Below, one piece after another: positions 21,867 to 27,027 of a stretch of 27,027 nucleotides of DNA; position 1 is the first letter of the stretch, and every line of letters begins with the position of its first letter. The DNA is from an uncultured Acetatifactor sp. (lineage in GTDB: Bacteria > Bacillota > Clostridia > Lachnospirales > Lachnospiraceae). The stretch covers positions 1-27,027 of the forward strand of contig CAJUGL010000047.1 of NCBI GenBank assembly GCA_910586515.1. The letters are read 5' to 3'. The notes under the pieces were generated by a model, which ran no database searches, was not told the origin of the DNA, and saw only the letters and a list, made by a program, of their open reading frames with translations. The translations under genes and the position numbers were made by a program.

Positions 21867-22363
21867 GTAGCATCCGCAATAAACACGAGCAGCAGAAAAA
21901 GGCACAGGCATAACCGCCATTTTTGTGAAAGGCTTCTGTACAGCTTCTCGTAAAGCGGCAGAAGCAGGCAGATTAAGGCCGTCCCGCCCAAACCGAAGAC
22001 CACTGTCCCAACCAGACATATCCTGCCGTTTAGATTCAGCGCATGTCCGCTGTAATCCCACCAGCGAATGCCCCAGAGATACTCCAGAAACCAGCCGGTA
22101 AAATACTCCAGCCCTGAACAGACCAGCGCAGACAGCAGGAATACCCACAGGGGCTTCTTTCCCAGGCGGCGAAGAAGAAAACACAGCAATATGCCGCCCG
22201 CCCCGTAAATGGGAAGATAGGGACCCCTGTACACCCCTCTGTTGACAAAAGCATGGTTCGTAAACCAAAACAGCCCTACCTCCCAGAGCCACCCGATAAA
22301 GGCCGTAATGAAAAACAGCAAAACATAATAACCAAATTCCCGATGTATTTTTTCATGTGTCAT
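21776..22363 (-). CDS. CmpB-type putative ABC-transporter permease (membrane protein)
   Basis: This protein of 195 aa begins MTHEKIHREFGYYVLLFF. Features are FIGWLWEVGLFW, VNRGVYRGPYLPIYGAGG, EYFTGWFLEYLWGIRWWDYS, LNLNGRICLVGTVVFGLGG and AVRPNTGPGI, with about five to six membrane helices. This is the ABC_trans_CmpB (PF06541) pattern, common in Clostridia; a true transport role is not established. The frame extends up to a TTG at 22429, but the ATG at 22363 fits the family start. No SD is visible, and a TATACT at 22376-22371 suggests a very short leader. The last ~20 residues after NTGPGI look like a non-family extension reading through the remnant on the opposite strand. Confidence 0.85.
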   Translation of the reverse strand: MTHEKIHREFGYYVLLFFITAFIGWLWEVGLFWFTNHAFVNRGVYRGPYLPIYGAGGILLCFLLRRLGKKPLWVFLLSALVCSGLEYFTGWFLEYLWGIRWWDYSGHALNLNGRICLVGTVVFGLGGTALICLLLPLYEKLYRSLSQKWRLCLCLFLLLVFIADATYCAVRPNTGPGISSGTSSAFHCLDGRMRA

Positions 22364-22492
22364 ACCGGACAGTATACCCAAAACCGCATACTGCCTATTC
22401 TCAGTTCCCGCGAATGGCAATGATTTCAAAATACGCGTCTGCCGGAGACTCCCTCAGGTCAATTTTCCTAACAGTGCAGGCGCTCCTGACGG

Positions 22493-23473
22493 TTACCAAT
22501 CTTCGGCGCATAAATCCTCCATCAGCCGGATTGCGATCTCTCTCGCCGCGGAACTGGATACTTCCTTGTGATCCGTCCTTCCCAGATAAACGCAAAAATT
22601 TATATTCTCACCCGTATTTTCAGCAAATCCGACAAACCATGCGTCTGCCGTAATACCATCCTTTACGCCCATCCCGGTCTTTCCGTACACGGGAACAGCA
22701 GTCTCCTGCTGCGTCCGCATGACCTCCTTCAATTGACTGCAGGTCTCTTCCGAATACACCGACTCCTGCCCAAAGATACGCTCCATTACCTCCACCTGCT
22801 CCTTAGGAGAAATGGCCAGCGACGCCTCAATCCAAAACCCTGTCAATGCCCGATTGTTATTGTTGGTGTTCAGCCCTCCCTCCCAGTCAGAAATGTCGCA
22901 GTTTCCGTAAGAAAGCCTGTCCAGCTCTTCCTGCATCGCCTCCTGTCCGATCTCGTCTATAACCTCCCGGAAATACCAGACACAGGATTCCCGGAATGCC
23001 CCGGCAAAGTCAATGTCCTGATTCCATTTTTCATTCCAGAAAGTCTCCCCGCTCCACATCCGTGTCGAATGGTCAGGTTCAATAATTCCCTTTTCCAGGG
23101 CAATCAGGGAAGAGATGATTTTAAATGTTGAACAGGGAGACCTTCTGGTCTGCGCCAACTCGCTGTTGTATACCCTGTACCGTCCTGCGGAAGCGTCATA
23201 CACCACCGCTGCCCCGTTGAAGCCGTCAAAATATTCCCCCCAGTCCTCTTCTGTCAGAACAGGCTCGTCAGCCTCCCCGGATTCCTGTTCTACGGGTCCC
23301 TTCCCGCCTGGGAGAACCTCCGCGCCGTTTTCTTTCTCTTCCGGGAGCACCTGACTTTCAGAGGCTTTCTCTCCTGGGAGAACCGGTTCTTCCACTTCCT
23401 CCCCATAAATATCCGGTTCCTCGTGTCTTCCTCCGGAGCAGCCTCCGAAAATAAGAATTCCCATCATCCCCAA
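22493..23473 (-). CDS. Class D beta-lactamase-like lipoprotein with a disturbed 5' end
   Basis: Numbered from the TTG at 23473, the class D motifs are all present: Ser115-Thr-Phe-Lys118, Ser163-Cys-Val165, Tyr189-Gly-Asn191, FWIEASLAISPKEQ, and Lys265-Thr-Gly267 followed by AWFVGF. Ser115 would be the acyl-enzyme serine of a beta-lactam hydrolase or of a related penicillin-recognising protein. A lipobox-like end ILIFGGCS precedes an acidic linker with three VLP(G/E)(E/G)K units. The signal peptide from TTG or ATG 23467 is too short and lacks a positive n-region. An in-frame ATG at 23506 with GGAGG at 4 nt would give a full signal, but its third codon is TAA (23500-23498). The gene may thus be inactivated or mis-started. 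Confidence 0.85.
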   Translation of the reverse strand: MGMMGILIFGGCSGGRHEEPDIYGEEVEEPVLPGEKASESQVLPEEKENGAEVLPGGKGPVEQESGEADEPVLTEEDWGEYFDGFNGAAVVYDASAGRYRVYNSELAQTRRSPCSTFKIISSLIALEKGIIEPDHSTRMWSGETFWNEKWNQDIDFAGAFRESCVWYFREVIDEIGQEAMQEELDRLSYGNCDISDWEGGLNTNNNNRALTGFWIEASLAISPKEQVEVMERIFGQESVYSEETCSQLKEVMRTQQETAVPVYGKTGMGVKDGITADAWFVGFAENTGENINFCVYLGRTDHKEVSSSAAREIAIRLMEDLCAEDW

Positions 23474-23496
23474 AATGTAAGGAAGACCAAAACAAA

Positions 23497-23529
23497 ATTA
23501 TAGCATTATTCCTCCGCAGGTAGTATAAT
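23497..23529. promoter_or_regulatory. Divergent -10 elements between the beta-lactamase-like and MATE genes
   Basis: Minus strand: TGCTATAAT, an extended -10 (TATAAT at 23502-23497). Plus strand: TATAAT at 23524-23529. Neither has a strong -35. The two -10 boxes lie 21 bp apart, so the genes could share control. Confidence 0.5.
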
Positions 23530-23584
23530 AAGCTTGTGTCTGCGTTCAGAAGAAAGCTGCCTGGGAAAATGGGGAGGATTGATG

Positions 23585-24961
23585 ATGCAAAAGAAAAACG
23601 GAATCAGAAACGATATTTTTTACCGCCAGATCTTCAAGCTGGTGCTGCCCATAGTGATTCAGAATCTTTTAAGCGCAGCCGTCAGTTCCGCGGATGTGGT
23701 TATGCTGAATTATGTGGGGCAATCTTCCATATCGGCAGTTTCCCTTGCCGCCCAATATGCCAATGTGCTCTATATGGTATTCTACGGCCTGGGCACAGGA
23801 GCCACCATGCTCTGCGCTCAATATTACGGAAAGGGCGATATGCGGGCCATTCAGGCAGTGGAAGGCATCGCCCTTCGCTTCTCTCTCTGCTTTTCCATGG
23901 TTTTCGCAGGCCTTGCCCTGACAGTTCCGGATCGGATGATGCAGATTTTCACCAGGGACGGAGAGCTGATCGCCATCGGCGCATCCTATCTGCGGTTTAT
24001 GAGCATCAGCTATCTGTGCTGGGGAATCACGGAAGTCTATCTGGCTGTGCTGCGCAGCATCGGCCGGGTAATGATCAGTACAATGATGAATATACTTGCT
24101 TTTTCATTGAATATTATCTTGAATGCCGTATTTATTTTCGGACTCTTTGGCGCGCCCGAACTGGGAGCCGCCGGCGTCGCCATCGCCACCTCCCTTTCCA
24201 GGCTGATCGAACTGGCGGCATGCTTTGCGGTCTCTTTCCGCAGCCGGGACATCAAGCTGGATTTCCGCTGCCTCTTTGTCAGGAACAAGGTGCTGTTTTC
24301 CGATTTTGTCAGGCTCTCCTTGCCAGCCCTGGGAAATGACATCTCCTGGAGCGTAGCCTTTTCCATGTATTCCGTTATCATGGGGCACATGGGCACAGAT
24401 GCCGTGGCTGCCAACTCCTTCGTGGTGGTGGTCCGCAATTTCGGTACTATTCTGTGCTTCGGCATGGCCAGCGCAGGCGGTATCCTGCTGGGGAACGTCA
24501 TCGGAGAAAACAGACTGAACGATGCCCGTGAAGACGCGAAGAAACTGATGAAACTGACGGTAATCACCGGTGCCCTTGGCGGCTTCATCGTCCTGGCTGC
24601 CACTCCTCTGGTTCTGAAATATGCCGCTCTGACAGACACGGCAATGCACTATCTGAAATACATGCTGCTGATCAATACTTACTATGTCATGGGTGCGGCG
24701 GTAAATACCACTTTGATCGCCGGAGTTTTCCGGGCAGGCGGAGACAGCCGGTTCGGCTTCCTCTGCGATACGGTGGACATGTGGTGCTACGCCGTGCCCC
24801 TGGGCTTCCTTGCGGCCTTTATCCTGAAACTCCCCGTAATGTGGGTTTATTTTCTCCTGTGCACGGACGAATTCGTCAAATGGCCCTGGGTCATCAGACA
24901 TTACCGAAGCGGCAAGTGGCTGCATAATATTACGAGGGATGACGTTTTTGCGGAAAAATAG
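23585..24961 (+). CDS. MATE-family multidrug/metabolite exporter
   Basis: This protein of 458 aa has about 12 membrane helices. MATE features are IFKLVLPIVIQNLLSAAVSS, VVMLNYVGQSSISAVSLAAQ, GTGATMLCAQYYGKGD, the mid-protein second half starting LSLPALGNDISW, and VRNFGTILCFGMASAGGILLGN. It would export cationic compounds or metabolites using a Na+ or H+ gradient. GGGGAGG (23571-23577) precedes two ATGs: 23582 at 4 nt and 23585 at 7 nt; the latter is chosen, and a frame up to 23534 is rejected. It is divergent from the beta-lactamase-like gene. The stop TAG runs directly into the 24961-24992 hairpin. Confidence 0.95.
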   Translation: MQKKNGIRNDIFYRQIFKLVLPIVIQNLLSAAVSSADVVMLNYVGQSSISAVSLAAQYANVLYMVFYGLGTGATMLCAQYYGKGDMRAIQAVEGIALRFSLCFSMVFAGLALTVPDRMMQIFTRDGELIAIGASYLRFMSISYLCWGITEVYLAVLRSIGRVMISTMMNILAFSLNIILNAVFIFGLFGAPELGAAGVAIATSLSRLIELAACFAVSFRSRDIKLDFRCLFVRNKVLFSDFVRLSLPALGNDISWSVAFSMYSVIMGHMGTDAVAANSFVVVVRNFGTILCFGMASAGGILLGNVIGENRLNDAREDAKKLMKLTVITGALGGFIVLAATPLVLKYAALTDTAMHYLKYMLLINTYYVMGAAVNTTLIAGVFRAGGDSRFGFLCDTVDMWCYAVPLGFLAAFILKLPVMWVYFLLCTDEFVKWPWVIRHYRSGKWLHNITRDDVFAEK

Positions 24962-24992
24962 TAACAGTTCAGGCAGAACACTGAACTGTTAC
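24954..24992 (-). terminator. Terminator after the glycosyltransferase gene
   Basis: GTAACAGTTCAG (24961-24972) and CTGAACTGTTAC (24981-24992) form a perfect 12-bp stem with an 8-nt loop. Read on the minus strand it is followed by TATTTTT, so it terminates the gene ending at 25023. On the plus strand it is followed by A-rich sequence, but the stem may still protect the MATE mRNA. Confidence 0.8.
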
Positions 24993-25022
24993 AAAAACAA
25001 TCCCAAGACACCTCAAATCCGC

Positions 25023-26705
25023 TCATTTTCCCAGGGAAAAGGGTTGCTTTTCGATGTTCCCGCAGGTCCCAAAAGCATAATATACATCACAAAAATCATG
25101 ATATCCCAGATATTCATAGGAAGAAAAAAGGTTCGTGTTCTGACGCAAGTCCCGAATCACATCCTCGCTGTCATAGTTTTCTCCCCATTCCATATCTGCG
25201 GCAATGTACAACAACACCCCGTCCGCTGATATATCCGTAAACAGCTCATCAAATTGCTTTACCAGATCAGCTGACCCCATATATAATTTTTCCGCGTGAA
25301 TCAGTTTCGTCAGATTTGCCGTTGGTATATAGGTCTTTCTTTCACTCAGCACCACCACAGGAACCCTTTCCATTCTATCCGTGATCTCCCGGATATATGC
25401 CGCCTCCTGTCTAAAGGTATATGTGCCGGGCTTCGATACCATATTTCCAATAAAATTGAGCACAGCAATCCCCATAACAGCAAAGCAAATAAATTTCTTT
25501 GCGGCTTCCCCAGACACCAGAGATTTGATTACGGCAAAACACCCCAATATCCCCAACGGAATAATATTATAAACATATCGAAGATAAGAAAAATTTTTCG
25601 AAATATGAGCAACCAGCAAAAAGGTCAGCCCCACCGCCGCCAGATATACCAGAGCATGCTTAAACCGGGATTTCTCCCATCTTAAGAATCTCTCCCTACG
25701 CAGTATCCTGATCCCTGTAACCAGAACTATCACGAAATAAACCAAAGTCGCCGCCTTAATCTGACGCAGACCTGCAGACAAAGTTCCCAGAGCCTGACGT
25801 AAAATGCTGACACAGGATCCAAACAATTCATTGAATCGGAAAAGAGCGCCTCCCGCAAAAACCTTATTTCCAATATCATTCGTCGGTGAACCGGTTATCT
25901 GAGTCACTCCGGCAGGATAGACAAGGAATACGGAAACAACAGCGGCAAGCATCACTACCCCCAGTAAAATCATTTTCGAAAATCGGCGTTTCCTCAGCAA
26001 ATACAGACAAAAAATCCCGGTAGCCCAAAAAGCAAATACAGAAAAATAGTATTGTGTAAATATACCCAAAAAGGTCACACCATACAGCGCAGCCAAACGT
26101 TTACCCGTAATACCCTCCTGCTCTGCTTTAATAAACAGGATTGCCAGAATCAGCGTCATAAAAGTCAGCATAGCGTACATTCGTATAAATATTGCCGCAT
26201 CCACAAACACTGCGGACGTGCCCCACAGCAAAGGAGGAAACAGCGCCCACAATTCATCCTTCAAAATCAGTATTCCCAGACGGTAAAGAAGACATATTGA
26301 AGCCAACGAAAATGCCAGATTAATCCCTATGCCGAACCATTGGGAAAATTGTCCCGGAAACAGGGAACAGACCGTATGAAGCAGAAAATAATACAAGGGC
26401 GGATGTGCGTCTTTTTCGTTGTTATGATATACCTTCTCATAGGCAAATCCCTCTCCCTTCTGAACGCTCACAAATTCAAGAAGACGCTTCCCGTCAATCC
26501 ATCTGTCCCACACCAGATCTTCATTGGAAATCCTGTCTGCATCATAGCTATTAGACAAAATATAAGAATATGTCTCGTCTATGTGAAAATCCCTCTTTTC
26601 CCGCGCTGTCCCCAAAACCAGCAGCAGTCCTGCAATAAGCAGGACCGGTATTGCAATAAATACAGGCTTAACTACCCCCCCGAGCCGTTTTACTCTATCT
26701 TCCAT
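25023..26705 (-). CDS. GT-C-type membrane glycosyltransferase (family 39/ArnT-like)
   Basis: This protein of 560 aa has about 11-12 membrane helices. After the first helix (about 14-32) comes REKRDFHIDETYSYILS with acidic residues in HIDE (41-44), then NEKDAHPPLYYFLLHTVCSL. An acidic pair in the first loop and a DAHPPLYY motif are typical of polyprenyl-phosphate-sugar-dependent GT-C enzymes. It would transfer a sugar to a surface glycan or protein outside the membrane. The Met at 26705 has AAAGGA at 6 nt; a frame up to 26807 is rejected because it overlaps the upstream gene. The coding region is visibly more AT-rich than its neighbours, which hints at transfer. It follows a sugar aminotransferase. 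Confidence 0.82.
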   Translation of the reverse strand: MEDRVKRLGGVVKPVFIAIPVLLIAGLLLVLGTAREKRDFHIDETYSYILSNSYDADRISNEDLVWDRWIDGKRLLEFVSVQKGEGFAYEKVYHNNEKDAHPPLYYFLLHTVCSLFPGQFSQWFGIGINLAFSLASICLLYRLGILILKDELWALFPPLLWGTSAVFVDAAIFIRMYAMLTFMTLILAILFIKAEQEGITGKRLAALYGVTFLGIFTQYYFSVFAFWATGIFCLYLLRKRRFSKMILLGVVMLAAVVSVFLVYPAGVTQITGSPTNDIGNKVFAGGALFRFNELFGSCVSILRQALGTLSAGLRQIKAATLVYFVIVLVTGIRILRRERFLRWEKSRFKHALVYLAAVGLTFLLVAHISKNFSYLRYVYNIIPLGILGCFAVIKSLVSGEAAKKFICFAVMGIAVLNFIGNMVSKPGTYTFRQEAAYIREITDRMERVPVVVLSERKTYIPTANLTKLIHAEKLYMGSADLVKQFDELFTDISADGVLLYIAADMEWGENYDSEDVIRDLRQNTNLFSSYEYLGYHDFCDVYYAFGTCGNIEKQPFSLGK

Positions 26706-26794
26706 TTCTGTTCCTTTCCCTGCATTTTTAACATTTACGAGTATTCGATATTCCCTTTCCCTAAATCTATCCGAAACCGCAAAATACTTATCAC

Positions 26795-27027
26795 TTACGC
26801 TCTGCATCTTAAAATAATCTCACAGATCCTGTCCACGTCCTCCAACGCCAGATCCGCATAAAGAGGCAGGGTCAGGACTCTCTTACTGATATGTAAGGCT
26901 ACAGGCGTCTCGTTTACATCATACTCCCTGTGAAAACAGGAGAAGGTATTGGTCAGCGGGTAGAAATACTTTCTTGCCCCGATGCCGTTCTCCGCCAGTC
27001 TGTCGAACACTTCCGCCCGGCTTGCCC
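26795..27027 (-). CDS. DegT/DnrJ/EryC1 sugar aminotransferase, C-terminal part (partial)
   Basis: The frame is open to the window edge. About 77 residues are seen, including VFDRLAENGIGARKYFYPLT, then ETPVALHISKRVLTLPLYAD and LEDVDRICEIIL. This is the C-terminal small-domain signature of the DegT/DnrJ/EryC1 PLP-dependent aminotransferases that make amino sugars for surface glycans or LPS-like polymers. The PLP lysine would lie outside the window. It ends 89 nt before the GT-C gene in the same direction, so a polysaccharide cluster probably continues past the right edge. Confidence 0.93.
   Translation of the reverse strand, partial: ASRAEVFDRLAENGIGARKYFYPLTNTFSCFHREYDVNETPVALHISKRVLTLPLYADLALEDVDRICEIILRCRA

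Noticed and set aside
24104..24925. 273-codon minus-strand frame
   Set aside because: It is antisense to the MATE gene, with no SD, signal or domain; a shadow.

Overview
The window looks like a chromosomal segment of an anaerobic Firmicute, most likely a Lachnospiraceae-type Clostridium. Three things point there: the gene order rpsF-ssb-rpsR-gdpP-rplI-dnaB, a pyruvate formate-lyase (PFL)/PFL-activase locus, and AGGAGG ribosome sites with mid-range GC. No tRNA, rRNA, CRISPR array, transposase or phage gene was seen.

Layout. (1) 1-2130, plus strand: a fermentation locus. The 3' end of a PFL gene stops before the glycyl-radical domain. It is followed by a 49-bp tandem repeat, a 66-aa protein that resembles a damaged glycyl-radical domain, an intact stand-alone 80-aa glycyl-radical protein, PflA, a 56-aa 2[4Fe-4S] ferredoxin and a terminator. 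PFL therefore appears to be a split enzyme here, with activase and a candidate electron donor alongside. (2) 2108-8760, minus strand: a MerR-type coiled-coil protein, then the housekeeping block dnaB, rplI, gdpP, rpsR, ssb, rpsF with visible promoters, terminators and a candidate S6:S18 leader, then a 57-aa DUF951 protein. A strongly folded, possibly repetitive element lies at 2877-2986. (3) 8760-10575: a YdcF-like membrane protein and a divergent sirtuin. (4) 10794-21245, minus strand: one 10.4-kb operon encoding a MoxR AAA+ ATPase, a DUF5682 protein, a VWA/MIDAS protein, a double-SWIM zinc-finger protein and a 1210-aa DUF4132 protein. Content and order recall the E. coli yehL-yehM-yehP-yehQ genes plus yehI/molR, whose function is unknown to me. 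(5) 21438-27027: a gene remnant, a CmpB-type membrane protein, a class D beta-lactamase-like lipoprotein with a disturbed 5' end, a MATE exporter, a GT-C-type membrane glycosyltransferase, and the end of a DegT-family aminotransferase.

The two best candidates for an under-described system are the five-gene MoxR/VWA/DUF5682/SWIM/DUF4132 operon, read here as an ATP-driven remodelling or conflict machine, and the three-part PFL with its cysteine-bearing degenerate glycyl-radical paralog. All assignments rest on reading motifs and order by eye; no database search was run.
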